A program made the translations under genes and the position numbers. A DNA stretch of 64,000 nt. Source: Lactiplantibacillus plantarum (GTDB taxonomy: Bacteria; Bacillota; Bacilli; Lactobacillales; Lactobacillaceae). The stretch covers positions 372,001 through 436,000 of the forward strand of contig NZ_CP039121.1 in the NCBI RefSeq assembly GCF_014131735.1. The letters run 5' to 3'. The notes beneath the pieces are model-generated. The model saw nothing but the letters and a program-made list of their open reading frames with translations. It was not told the origin of the DNA and ran no database searches. Shown here in pieces: positions 9,421 through 17,579 of the stretch (position 1 is its first letter; each line of letters begins with the position of its first letter).

Positions 9421-10362
9421 TTATTTATCAGGAACATAGTGATTTAAAAAGGCTGTAACATGTCGTTGATACTCGGCAGGATCGATCCAAAAACTCTCGG
9501 CGTGAGTGGCGTTGGGAACCTGCCACATCTGCTTGGGGCCCTTAGCGGCCTGATAATTTTCTTTGAGCATCCAACTTGGGACGTAGACATCCTTGTCACC
9601 GTGAATAAAGAAGATCGGTAGATGGTTATGTTTGAGCTGTTCGACAGAACTGACGTCGCTTAAATAATAGCCCATACGGTGGCGGTTAATAAAACTAACG
9701 ATGGGCACAAACGGATACTTTGGTAAGTGAAACTGTCGCTTTAATAAGTAAGCGAGTTCTTCCTCGATACTCGAATAACCACAATCGGCAATGATGGCCT
9801 TAACTTGTGATGGAAGGTCTTCGCCGCTCATCATTTCAACGGTCGCACCACCCATGCTGACACCAAAAAGGATGATATCCGTGTGACGACCATTGATACG
9901 GACGACTTTATCGATCCAGCCTAAATAGTCGCGGCGATCCTGCCACCCAAAGCTAATGTACTTGCCGGCACTTTGCCCATGGCCGCGATCGTCGGGCAAG
10001 AGGACGTTATAGCCCATTTGATGGAACATATAAGCGTAATTTGCCATCGTTTCACCATCACCTTTGTAGCCATGGGAAACAATAACGGTTCGGTTGCTGG
10101 TTGTTTTAGCAGGAACGTACTGTGCGACAAGGTGATTGGCCTCGTCATTAGCGTTCAGTTGCCACTGCTGAACGGGCTGTCGGTGTAGCCAATCGACATA
10201 AGCGTAGTAGGCATCGGCGTATTTTTGTTTATCTGCCGAAGTTTCGGGCACGTAATCAACACGCTTGAAAGCAAAATCGTAGAGCTTCTCACTCGCGAAT
10301 AGGGCGGCCGAAAAAATTGCCACAGGAGCACTAATTCCGGCTACGGCGCGTGTTTTTTTCAT
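9421..10362 (-). CDS. Membrane-anchored alpha/beta hydrolase
   Basis: 313 residues. One N-terminal hydrophobic segment (about residues 8-24) probably anchors the protein with the catalytic domain outside. The serine hydrolase set is complete: nucleophile Ser169 in FGVSMGGA, acid in HGDKDVYVP about residue 265 and His in NATHAESF about residue 295; VSHGYKGDG about residue 96 forms the oxyanion region. The substrate is unknown; esterase or peptidase-like activities are known in related proteins. Transcribed alone, convergent with glycerate kinase. Confidence 0.85.
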   Translation of the reverse strand: MKKTRAVAGISAPVAIFSAALFASEKLYDFAFKRVDYVPETSADKQKYADAYYAYVDWLHRQPVQQWQLNANDEANHLVAQYVPAKTTSNRTVIVSHGYKGDGETMANYAYMFHQMGYNVLLPDDRGHGQSAGKYISFGWQDRRDYLGWIDKVVRINGRHTDIILFGVSMGGATVEMMSGEDLPSQVKAIIADCGYSSIEEELAYLLKRQFHLPKYPFVPIVSFINRHRMGYYLSDVSSVEQLKHNHLPIFFIHGDKDVYVPSWMLKENYQAAKGPKQMWQVPNATHAESFWIDPAEYQRHVTAFLNHYVPDK

Positions 10363-10439
10363 TAAATATCACTCCTCTAATCTCTCAATAATATGATACG
10401 CCGATTAGAAGTGAGATGTAACTATATTATTCTAGTAAT

Positions 10440-10579
10440 ATAAAAGGCCATCGCGGCGGGCGATGACCTATAAATTGCATTGGTCGCTAGGTGGCATCCC
10501 CAGCGAGCCTGTTTTTCATTAACTTTGGAGGAGTAAATGAAAAAGGTTCAAGTGGCTGAAGGAGATGTCCAGTCACTAT
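10440..10579 (-). ncRNA. Candidate small RNA, copy A of a four-copy family
   Basis: Leftward RNA predicted from promoter, three hairpins and terminator. -10 TATACT at 10591-10586. The 5' hairpin (10544-10512) has loop bases CTCCTCCAA and contains CATTTACTCCTCC, complementary to a Shine-Dalgarno plus AUG. A middle hairpin (10509-10482, GGCTCGCT/AGCGACC) follows. The 3' hairpin GGTCATCGC-CCGCC-GCGATGGCC (10468-10446) is followed by TTTTATATTA. The 5' hairpin is clearly homologous to copy B at 13314-13341. TTTAGT and TTTAAC lie 11 bp apart upstream of the -10. The region between the hydrolase and crtM has no other gene. Confidence 0.6.
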
Positions 10580-10723
10580 ATGTTTAGTATAGTAGTTTGA
10601 TTGTTAAAAGGTAACTAAATCGCTTACTTGACTGGTGAAAAAACTAAAAATTATTTGTGGGTGGTCAATATTCCGGTATGGACAGATTTCGTCGTGCCAA
10701 GTATGATACCGATTCAAGTCGCA

Positions 10724-11605
10724 TTAAGCCTCCTTAAGGGCTAGTTCATGCACTTTAGTGCTAACTTGATTAAGGACCTGCGTTTTACGTTCATCTGTCA
10801 AAAAGACGCGCTGACTTAAAATTGGGTAGTGTTGTTCACGTGCGATTAGCAATAATTCACGATAAAGCAAAGTGGCGGCTAATAGCGATGGCCGGGCGAC
10901 GGGATCAATTTGTGGCATCATGGTTAATGCAGCCTCGTACTTGTTCATGGCAATCTGTGCTTCATGTTCCCAAAGCCGAATAAAATTGGCAGATGGGATG
11001 GGGCCATGCAAGTCAGTTGGATTGAGCTGATAGTGTGCCAATAGTTTTGATGGCAGGTAGATTCGGCCACGTTGGTAGTCTTCACCAACATCTCTTAAAA
11101 TATTGGTGAGTTGCATGGCGCTGCCTAATTCTACGGCTGGTTTGACAAGTGATTGCGGGTTAGTTGCTAGCATTGGCAAAATCATCAGACCAACCGATCC
11201 GGCGACGTAATAGCAATAGTCTTCAAGTGCTTGCTGAGTTTGAGGTTGTTTAAAAGTCGCGTCTTGTTCTTGACCAGTGAGCATATCGAAAAAGACGTCA
11301 AGATTCATATCATAAGTCTCAAAAACGACGGCCAGTGCGCGCCACATTGGGTGGTCTGGGACATGACCATTGGCAAAGGTGGTCAATGATTGGCGCAATG
11401 CCATTAGACCATCAATATCATGGTCAACATCAACGAGGTCGTCGGCTGTTCGACAAAAAGCATAAACGGCGTAAATACTCCAAGCGCGTTCTAGTGGTAA
11501 TTGCGAGAAGGCGGTGTAGAATGCGCTAGAAGACCTTTTAGTAATTGTTTGACAGTACGCAAAGTCAGTGCGATGTTGTTCGAATTTAGGCATTAGTTTG
11601 GTCAT
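10724..11605 (-). CDS. crtM: Dehydrosqualene (diapophytoene) synthase
   Basis: 293 residues of the trans-isoprenyl diphosphate synthase/squalene-phytoene synthase family. The two Asp-rich metal motifs are DDLVD (residues 55-59) and DVGED about residue 168, followed by RGRIYLP. It condenses two farnesyl diphosphates head to head to the C30 precursor of yellow carotenoids. The start overlaps the end of crtN by 20 bases, with GAGGAG inside crtN before ATG 11605, implying coupled translation. The pairing with crtN and the C30 product are established for L. plantarum. Confidence 0.93.
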   Translation of the reverse strand: MTKLMPKFEQHRTDFAYCQTITKRSSSAFYTAFSQLPLERAWSIYAVYAFCRTADDLVDVDHDIDGLMALRQSLTTFANGHVPDHPMWRALAVVFETYDMNLDVFFDMLTGQEQDATFKQPQTQQALEDYCYYVAGSVGLMILPMLATNPQSLVKPAVELGSAMQLTNILRDVGEDYQRGRIYLPSKLLAHYQLNPTDLHGPIPSANFIRLWEHEAQIAMNKYEAALTMMPQIDPVARPSLLAATLLYRELLLIAREQHYPILSQRVFLTDERKTQVLNQVSTKVHELALKEA

Positions 11606-13082
11606 CTTTAATCAACTCCTCAACGGCTAATTTAGCACTTTGCATAACAATGGGAACACCGGCCCCAGGGTGGGTGCTACTACCACAAAAATAAAGATGG
11701 TCGGCATAGTCGAACTTGTTATGGGGACGATAATAATTACTTTGTTTTAACGTCGGTCGTAAGCCGAAAGTGGCTCCGTTATAGGCGCCAAACTGTTCTT
11801 TGAAGTCAACCGGTGTAAACTGCTTTTCGACAACGATATGCTGTTCAATATCGCTGAAGGTAGCCGTTTGTCTTAGTTTGTTAATGATTAGTTGACGATA
11901 GTTCTTCAGTGTTGTTGGTGACCAGTCATTAAACTTTGAGAGCTCAGGAACTGGTACTAAAACATAGAGTGCCTCACTGTTTTCGGGAGCTAAACTTGGA
12001 TCCATCTTTGATGGAACATAGACATAATACGAGGGATCTTCTGGTAACTTGCCGTTGTCAAATAGATCGGCGACGTTTTTGCTGAAATCTTGTGCAAAGT
12101 GGATCGTGTGTAATGCTTCGGTTGGGTATTTTTTGTCTAGTCCTAAATACAAGACGAGACATGAGCATGAATAATCCATTTTGGCAATTTTTTGATCTGT
12201 GTACTGACCACGATTTTGCTCATTTGGAATCAGTGTCGTCATGGCGGTTGGAAAATCAGCATTACATAGGACATAGTCACTGTGGATCGGATGATTATTG
12301 ACACGAATGCCAACAGTAACTTTATCTTTGATGATAATTTCTTGAACTGGTGTGGCAAGCTTTAACGTACCACCCTGTTCTTTGAATAACTTAACGAGAC
12401 TATTGACAACTGTGTACATACCACCCTTTAAAAAATAGACCCCGTAGAAGAGCTCAATCATCGGAATAATGTTGTATAGCGACGGGCCCTGGTAGGGAGA
12501 AATCCCAATATACAGTGTCTGAAAGGCTAATGAATTACGTAGATTTTCATTCTTGATAAATTTTGCAATGTTTTTGTAGGCATTGTTAAAGGTGCGTAAC
12601 TGTAGTCCTGCATACAGAGCGGGTAGGTTATAAAAGTCACGCCAGTTACGAAATGATCGTTCTAAAAAATTAGGCTTCGCGATGGTATACCGGTGATAAA
12701 TATCCGCTAAAAAATTTAACATACCATTGACGTCATCAGGCGCAATGCGGTTAATCTCGGCAATTAATGTTGGGAGATCGCGTGACAAATCTAGACTAGA
12801 TTGATCACCAAAGACAAGGTGCATCAAAGGTTGAACTTCTTCGAATGGTAAATAGTTGTGCGGATCGACCCCGCAAAAGCGAAAGACTTCTTCGTAGATG
12901 TCTTTCATCATGACGATCGTCGGCCCCACGTCAAATGTAAATCCTTGGCTAACAATCTGGTTCATTTTGCCACCCGGTTGCGCGTTTTGCTCATAAATCG
13001 TAACATTATAACCTAATTTTTGAAGCCGTACTGCAGCGGTTAAGCCACCAATACCAGCGCCAATAATCGATACTTGCTTCAT
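11586..13082 (-). CDS. crtN: Dehydrosqualene (diapophytoene) desaturase
   Basis: 498 residues. The N-terminal FAD-binding IIGAGIGGLTAAVRL (residues 5-19) and YEQNAQPGGK are followed by the C-terminal carotenoid-oxidase signature region YFCGSSTHPGAGVP about residue 470. It introduces conjugated double bases into dehydrosqualene to give 4,4'-diaponeurosporene, a membrane antioxidant pigment. GGGGGAG lies 8 bases before the ATG. It is first gene of the crtN-crtM operon, transcribed leftward. Confidence 0.94.
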   Translation of the reverse strand: MKQVSIIGAGIGGLTAAVRLQKLGYNVTIYEQNAQPGGKMNQIVSQGFTFDVGPTIVMMKDIYEEVFRFCGVDPHNYLPFEEVQPLMHLVFGDQSSLDLSRDLPTLIAEINRIAPDDVNGMLNFLADIYHRYTIAKPNFLERSFRNWRDFYNLPALYAGLQLRTFNNAYKNIAKFIKNENLRNSLAFQTLYIGISPYQGPSLYNIIPMIELFYGVYFLKGGMYTVVNSLVKLFKEQGGTLKLATPVQEIIIKDKVTVGIRVNNHPIHSDYVLCNADFPTAMTTLIPNEQNRGQYTDQKIAKMDYSCSCLVLYLGLDKKYPTEALHTIHFAQDFSKNVADLFDNGKLPEDPSYYVYVPSKMDPSLAPENSEALYVLVPVPELSKFNDWSPTTLKNYRQLIINKLRQTATFSDIEQHIVVEKQFTPVDFKEQFGAYNGATFGLRPTLKQSNYYRPHNKFDYADHLYFCGSSTHPGAGVPIVMQSAKLAVEELIKDDQTNA

Positions 13083-13227
13083 CAGTAAATCTCCCCCTTA
13101 ACAGATGAATAACTAAAAAGCATGGTTAATCATTAGTTATATTTTGGTTTAATAATGTAAAAAGTACAACAAATATGATTACTATGACGTATTAAAGTAG
13201 TCGGTAGGTGCGAATAGAGCGGACGAG

Positions 13228-13387
13228 AAAAACAAAAAAACCACCGTATCGGGGAATACGGTGGAAAAAGGAGTAGGGTAAACATGTGACGGGGAATCAC
13301 ATGTTACTATGAATTTCATTACTTTGGAGGAGTAAATGAAAAATTTTAGGTTGTGTTATAGCTGATTGAGTTAACCTCAATTGCTAT
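13228..13387 (-). ncRNA. Candidate small RNA, copy B of the four-copy family
   Basis: The clearest member. -10 TATGAT at 13399-13394; direct repeats TTCACA (13414-13409) and GTCACA (13425-13420) 11 bp apart. Hairpins in transcript order: TTGAG-GTTAA-CTCAA (13380-13366); TTTCATTTACT with loop CCTCCAA (13341-13314); AACATGTGA/TCACATGTT with loop TTCCCCG (13305-13281); CCACCGTAT/ATACGGTGG with loop TCCCCG (13264-13241), followed by TTTTTTTGTTTTT. CATTTACTCCTCC in the 5' hairpin is complementary to GGAGGAGTAAATG. About 160 nt, between crtN and the zinc peptidase gene. Confidence 0.72.
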
Positions 13388-13542
13388 GATGTAATCATAC
13401 CGAGGTTGTGTGAAGAATTTGTGACTGAACATGGCGAATGTCATGAAAAAAAGGGAAAGGCTTTATTAAGAAGTGTGAAGAATCATCAACGTTCTTACGG
13501 AATGCCTTGGCGAGGTGCGATGATCGACTGTTTGGGGCCAAA

Positions 13543-13588
13543 GAAAATAGTCACTTCAAAAGTTGTCCTTTGAAGTGACTATTTTGAT
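13543..13588 (-). terminator. Terminator downstream of the zinc peptidase gene
   Basis: AATAGTCACTTCAAA and its exact reverse complement flank a short loop; the minus strand continues ATTTTCTTT. It lies about 100 bases beyond the stop codon. Confidence 0.7.
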
Positions 13589-13688
13589 TCGCAATCAATG
13601 CTAGTAATAACAAGTTTGCGGCGACGCTAAGTTGATAGTGACCAAGCAGATTTTGGTGACTGGCTGTGGGCACTGCCATTTGGCGCGA

Positions 13689-14387
13689 TTAGTTATCGTC
13701 ACGATTACCACCGAATAGAATAATTAGTCGTAGTAATTGTAAGAATGTTGACAGGGCTGCAGCAACATAGGTTAAAGCCGCCGCGACAAGCACTTTACGC
13801 ACCATGGGAACTTCGTCGCGAGTCAAAACTTGCCCATCAGATAAAATCTGGAGGGCGCGTCTTGAGGCGTTGAATTCAACTGGAAGCGTGACAAGTTGGA
13901 ACAATAACGCCAGTGAGAAGAGTAAAATCCCAATGTGAATCAGTGTTTGGTTGTAACTCAATAAAACGCCGATAATGATTAGTGGTAATGATAAGCTTGA
14001 ACCGATGTTCGTGATGGGCACGAGGGCGGTCCGCAAGCGCATTGGCCAATAGTTAACGTGATCTTGAACTGCGTGTCCGCATTCGTGGGCCGCAACTCCG
14101 ATGGCGGCCACAGAGGTTGAATCTGCTGTGGCTTCTGATAGGCTGAGAATCTTAGTTTGACCGTTGTAATTGTCGGTCAGATCCCCGCTTATCTTTTGGA
14201 CACCAACATCATTGATACCAGATTGGCTTAAAATAAAGCGAGCTGCATCGGTGCCGGTTGTGCCAGATTGACTACGATAGGCATCATAATGCCGGAATGT
14301 CCGATTAACGTAACCCGATGCGGCCATTGAGATAATCAGTCCAATGATGACTAATAGGTAAGTCGGATCAAAAAACGAATAGAACAA
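13689..14387 (-). CDS. Neutral zinc metallopeptidase, YugP type
   Basis: 232 residues with the metalloprotease motif HECGH (His101, Glu102, His105) and four hydrophobic segments: one N-terminal, two around residues 118-160 and one near the C-terminus. This is the YugP-like membrane zinc peptidase family of unknown substrate. The start is a TTG at 14387 with AGGAGGGG seven bases upstream. It is transcribed alone and its promoter region faces a small rightward ORF. Confidence 0.88.
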   Translation of the reverse strand: MFYSFFDPTYLLVIIGLIISMAASGYVNRTFRHYDAYRSQSGTTGTDAARFILSQSGINDVGVQKISGDLTDNYNGQTKILSLSEATADSTSVAAIGVAAHECGHAVQDHVNYWPMRLRTALVPITNIGSSLSLPLIIIGVLLSYNQTLIHIGILLFSLALLFQLVTLPVEFNASRRALQILSDGQVLTRDEVPMVRKVLVAAALTYVAAALSTFLQLLRLIILFGGNRDDN

Positions 14388-14554
14388 GGTCGACCCCTCC
14401 TAAGTGGTTTAATGTTAATCCGATTCTATCAGATTTAGCGTGACATTCCTACTGAAGAAAGCCATTGGAAAGTGTCTTTACTATCGAGAAACGACGTCAG
14501 ATTATATAATTAGCCCAGTTAATCGTAATTGGCAAAGAGCGAAGGAGTTTTCTG

Positions 14555-14722
14555 ATGGAAAAGACGTATCGAACCAAAACGTATGGGGAAATGCCGTTAA
14601 AGTTAGATACTGGGAAAGGCTGGATTTTTCCTAAAGGTGTTGAAGTGAAGGCGCATGTTGATTTAGAAACGGGACAGGTCAGTTTTTTTATTGCACCAGA
14701 AGATCTCGATAAGATGAAATAA
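14555..14722 (+). CDS. Small hypothetical protein, 55 residues
   Basis: A short gene with its own signals: AAGGAG seven bases before ATG 14555, a 55-codon frame (MEKTYRTKTYGEMPLKL ... EDLDKMK) and a terminator directly downstream. The protein is mixed-charge and soluble with no cysteine; a strand-rich pattern (KLDTGKGWIFPKGVEVKAH) recalls small beta-rich proteins such as AbrB-like N-termini, but I cannot assign a family. Confidence 0.65.
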   Translation: MEKTYRTKTYGEMPLKLDTGKGWIFPKGVEVKAHVDLETGQVSFFIAPEDLDKMK

Positions 14723-14738
14723 GTATTAGGACCACGAT

Positions 14739-14784
14739 ACGCGGTAAGGTTGAGAAGTTTGTTTCTCGCCTTGGCGCGTTTTTT
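14739..14784 (+). terminator. Terminator of the 55-codon gene
   Basis: ACGCG..AAGG..GAGAA / TTCTC.CCTT..CGCGT hairpin followed by TTTTT. Confidence 0.8.
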
Positions 14785-14857
14785 ATGGTGGAAATTGGAT
14801 TGGCAATGATTATGGTTAATACGGTGTTCACGCGTGAGCCACAACTACTTGAAGGCA

Positions 14858-15001
14858 TTAAAAAACCTCCGTATCGGGGAAATACGGAGGAAAAGGGAAG
14901 TAAATCGGTAAAATGTAATTAAGTACACACACATCATTACTTGGGGAAGTAATCATTAAAGTTAGGGGGTCGTTAAGGATTGGGATTTCCTTAATGACTA
15001 T
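14858..15001 (-). ncRNA. Candidate small RNA, copy C of the four-copy family
   Basis: -10 TATACT at 15013-15008; TTCACG (15028-15023) and GTCACA (15039-15034) 11 bp apart at the same distance as in copy B. Hairpins in transcript order: GTCATTAAGGA/TCCTTAACGAC with loop AATCCCAA (14998-14969), then a single-stranded CCCCC; ATTACTT/AAGTAAT with loop CCCC (14953-14936); CCTCCGTAT/ATACGGAGG with loop TTCCCCG (14890-14866), followed by TTTTTTAA. About 144 nt, all three loops C-rich. Confidence 0.7.
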
Positions 15002-15184
15002 AAACATAGTATAGCGGCGACGCGTGAAGAAAGTGTGACGCGAAAAGTTTAAAAGCATGATTTTCAGACGAAAAAGTTAGGTCATGGAACGAAAAAATAT
15101 GACGATTTTTACAAAGTTTATAACGAAATGATGACCGTCATAAATCAATATGAGTGGCTAAATGCTGGTGTGACGCAGTTTTTA

Positions 15185-15212
15185 TTGGTCCTAGACTCTG
15201 AGGTGCTATAAT
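15185..15212 (+). promoter_or_regulatory. Promoter of the DegV gene
   Basis: TTGGTC (15185-15190), 16-base spacer and TATAAT (15207-15212) preceded by TGC. Because an in-frame ATG at 15211 lies inside the -10, the message should begin near 15219, which argues for the later start codon. Confidence 0.65.
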
Positions 15213-15246
15213 GAAGCACAAATTAATCGAAAGGTGTTTTCCAAAT

Positions 15247-16086
15247 ATGACAATTAAAATCGTCACCGATTCGTCGGTCCAATTAACGACGGCCGAGATT
15301 GCACAGTATAATATTAAAGTGGTTCCGTTACTCGTGGGGTTCGGTGGCGACTTGATTGCAGATACGGCAGTTAGTACCGCGGAATTTGACCAACAGATGG
15401 CAGTCAGCCCAGTCTTGCCAACGACTAGCCAGCCGCCAATTGGTGATTTCGTCAGTTGCTACGATGAATTGACAGCGGATGGTAGCCAAGTATTATCACT
15501 ACATTTGACGGAGACATTGAGTGGGACGGTCAATGCTGCTCGCCAAGCTGCCAAACTTGCTAGTGGCGATGTGACAGTTATTGATACCCAGGCGGCTGAC
15601 CGTGGGATGGCCTTTCAAGTGCTTACAGCAGCACGGATGGCTCACGCCGGTGCGGATATGGCCACAATTTTGGCGAAGATAACCGTCATTCGGCAGCATA
15701 CTAAGACCTACTTGTTCGTGGATACGCTCGACAATTTGGTCAAAGGTGGGCGCGTCCCTAAGTTGGCTGGCATGGTCACGAATTTGATTAAATTAAAATT
15801 TGTCTTTGAATTAGAAGCCGGAAAATTAAAACTTTATACGCGGGGGCGCGGGAAAAAGGCGCTAATCAAAGCGCAGGAACAAATTCTAGACCAATTAGCG
15901 GATGCGACTCGAGTCGAAGCGGCTGGAATTTCTTACGTCGGCGAACCGAGCGTTGCGGAAGCGCCAGAAAAGCTTCTCCAACAAGTCGTTCCACAAGTAA
16001 CGCCACTGGTTGCGCGTACTAGTCCAATTATTGCGACGCACACCGGTGTTGGCGCTTACGCATTGATGTTTTATACAGTTGATTAA
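15247..16086 (+). CDS. DegV family fatty-acid-binding protein
   Basis: 279 residues from ATG 15247 (MTIKIVTDSSVQL). The start follows AAAGGTG and is preferred because the in-frame ATG 36 bases upstream overlaps the promoter. IVTDSS at the N-terminus, PTTSQPP about residue 60 and SGTVNAA about residue 95 are the fatty-acid-contacting segments of the family. Homologues (FakB) bind acyl chains for phosphorylation by FakA in fatty acid uptake and phospholipid synthesis. Monocistronic, next to RNA copy C. Confidence 0.88.
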   Translation: MTIKIVTDSSVQLTTAEIAQYNIKVVPLLVGFGGDLIADTAVSTAEFDQQMAVSPVLPTTSQPPIGDFVSCYDELTADGSQVLSLHLTETLSGTVNAARQAAKLASGDVTVIDTQAADRGMAFQVLTAARMAHAGADMATILAKITVIRQHTKTYLFVDTLDNLVKGGRVPKLAGMVTNLIKLKFVFELEAGKLKLYTRGRGKKALIKAQEQILDQLADATRVEAAGISYVGEPSVAEAPEKLLQQVVPQVTPLVARTSPIIATHTGVGAYALMFYTVD

Positions 16087-16128
16087 ATTTGACGAACTAA
16101 CCTACTATTAAAAATTACTTTGATGTGT

Positions 16129-16226
16129 TATAATTAATTAATGATAAATGAGAACCGTGTTGGTGCACTGTTCTGAGCCTAACCACCATTTAATGATGAC
16201 TAGACCCGGATGGGGCACCTTTTTTG
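16129..16226 (+). promoter_or_regulatory. Promoter and terminator-like leader of lrgBA
   Basis: TATAAT at 16129-16134 with TGTGT before it and a weak -35. The transcribed leader has TGGTGC near 16160 that can pair either with CCACCA near 16188 or with GGGGCACC at 16212-16219, the latter directly followed by six Ts. This arrangement would allow attenuation upstream of lrgB. I do not recognise a known riboswitch. Confidence 0.4.
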
Positions 16227-16260
16227 TCACTCTTTTCACTAAAAGAAAGTAGGAACTTAT

Positions 16261-16989
16261 GTGAGCTATCTTCTCAATAATCCGTTTTTCGGGATCGGAC
16301 TGTCGATCTTGGTGTATGGGATTGGCGAGTATTTATATCACAAAACAAATCGCTTTGTGTTATTCCAACCGTTATTTTTTGGAATGCTGCTCGGGATTGG
16401 TTTATTGGTATTGATTGCGTCGATTCTAAAGGCACCCGTGCAAAAAGTTTATGAAGCGTACCAGGTTGGTGGCGACTGGTTATTCTGGTTTGTGGCGCCC
16501 GCCACCGTCTCGTTTGCGGTGCCACTATATAAGCGTAATGATATCTTTAAGAAACATTGGGATGTCATTGTGATTGCGTTAGCGATTGGGTTAGGGCTGT
16601 CATTATTTGGTATCTATGGGATTTCACGGTTGCTCGGTCTGACGGATGCAGCGTTAGGTGCCATGTTAGTACAAGCAGCAACGACAGCAATTGCTTTACC
16701 GGTGGCTGAGTCGGTGGGTGGCGATCAAGCCATTGCGGCGTTCGCAGTCATTCTGAATTCAGTTTTGATTTACGCGTTAGGCGACCATTTTATTCGCTGG
16801 TTCAAATTGCACAAGAATCCGCTCGGTGCCGGGTTAGGATTCGGAATTGCCGGTAATGCGGTTGGTGCCACTAAAGCGATTGAAGTGAGCGAGGCTGCGG
16901 GCGCAACTGGTGCAATCGCCTTTGTGATTGCCGGTATTCTTGTTAATTTTATGGTTCCAGGGTTTGCGCAGTTGATTGGTTTAGGTTAG
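16261..16989 (+). CDS. lrgB: LrgB family membrane protein
   Basis: 242 residues, about seven hydrophobic helices, with the LrgB hallmarks PATVSFAVPLY about residue 81, QAATTAIALPVA about residue 139 and GNAVGATKAIE about residue 200. LrgA/LrgB proteins form a membrane system first linked to control of murein hydrolases and autolysis and later, in Bacillus and streptococci, to pyruvate transport. The start is GTG at 16261 with AGGA before it. It is followed 19 bases later by lrgA, the reverse of the usual A-B order. Confidence 0.9.
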   Translation: MSYLLNNPFFGIGLSILVYGIGEYLYHKTNRFVLFQPLFFGMLLGIGLLVLIASILKAPVQKVYEAYQVGGDWLFWFVAPATVSFAVPLYKRNDIFKKHWDVIVIALAIGLGLSLFGIYGISRLLGLTDAALGAMLVQAATTAIALPVAESVGGDQAIAAFAVILNSVLIYALGDHFIRWFKLHKNPLGAGLGFGIAGNAVGATKAIEVSEAAGATGAIAFVIAGILVNFMVPGFAQLIGLG

Positions 16990-17008
16990 ATGGTCCGGGA
17001 GGGATTCG

Positions 17009-17428
17009 ATGAAAAAAGGCGCGTTTATTACACAAATTGTGATTTATGGTTTGATTTTATTGGCTAGTAGTTTAATTGCTAATTTAGTCAATAAGATTTG
17101 GCCCGCATTCCCAATGCCGACACCGTTGATTGGGATGATTCTACTATACTTGCTGTTAACGTTTAAAGTGGTCAAACTTGAGCAGGTGGCGGGTGTTAGC
17201 AACTTTTTCGTCCAATTTATCAGCTTGATTTTCATTCCATCAGGGATCGCGTTAGTAACTAAGTTAGACGTGTTAAAGGCAGAAGGCGTTCAGATTGTGA
17301 TCGTCATTATTGTTTCGACACTAATGTTGTTGCTTTTTACAGCGGGAATCGCGTGGGTTTTAATTCAAGTCAAGGAATGGTTCATTGCTCGTCGAACGAA
17401 CAGCAATGTTGAGTTGGAAGAAGATTAA
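17009..17428 (+). CDS. lrgA: LrgA/CidA family holin-like membrane protein
   Basis: 139 residues with four predicted transmembrane helices and the family core PAFPMPTPLIGMI about residue 31 and FIPSGIALV about residue 77. The short charged tail ends in EED. It is the small partner of LrgB in one operon; GGGAGG precedes the ATG. A strong terminator follows. Confidence 0.88.
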   Translation: MKKGAFITQIVIYGLILLASSLIANLVNKIWPAFPMPTPLIGMILLYLLLTFKVVKLEQVAGVSNFFVQFISLIFIPSGIALVTKLDVLKAEGVQIVIVIIVSTLMLLLFTAGIAWVLIQVKEWFIARRTNSNVELEED

Positions 17429-17536
17429 ATCTTGGTGGCACATAATTTACTCGTGAGTAGATTGGGTACCAGTTGGATCTAATCGAAACAGGCAGTTGTT
17501 GAACCGCTTGTTTTGGCTATTACAAGATAATAGCAG

Positions 17537-17573
17537 GCCGTTGTGGGGATTGCATACCCATGACGGCTTTTTT
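17537..17573 (+). terminator. lrgBA terminator
   Basis: GCCGTTGTGGG ... CCCATGACGGC followed by TTTTTT. Confidence 0.82.
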
Positions 17574-17579
17574 AGACGG

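Noticed and set aside
13319..13372. Plus-strand micro-ORFs after GGAGGAGTAAATG at the RNA elements (for example 9 and 16 codons at copies B and A)
   Set aside because: The peptides are short, unrelated between copies and lack conserved codons. The U-runs and promoters point to leftward RNAs, for which this sequence is the complement of the anti-Shine-Dalgarno loop.
14858..15058. Minus-strand 66-residue open frame
   Set aside because: It covers RNA copy C, has no ribosome site and its composition follows the hairpins, so it is probably chance.
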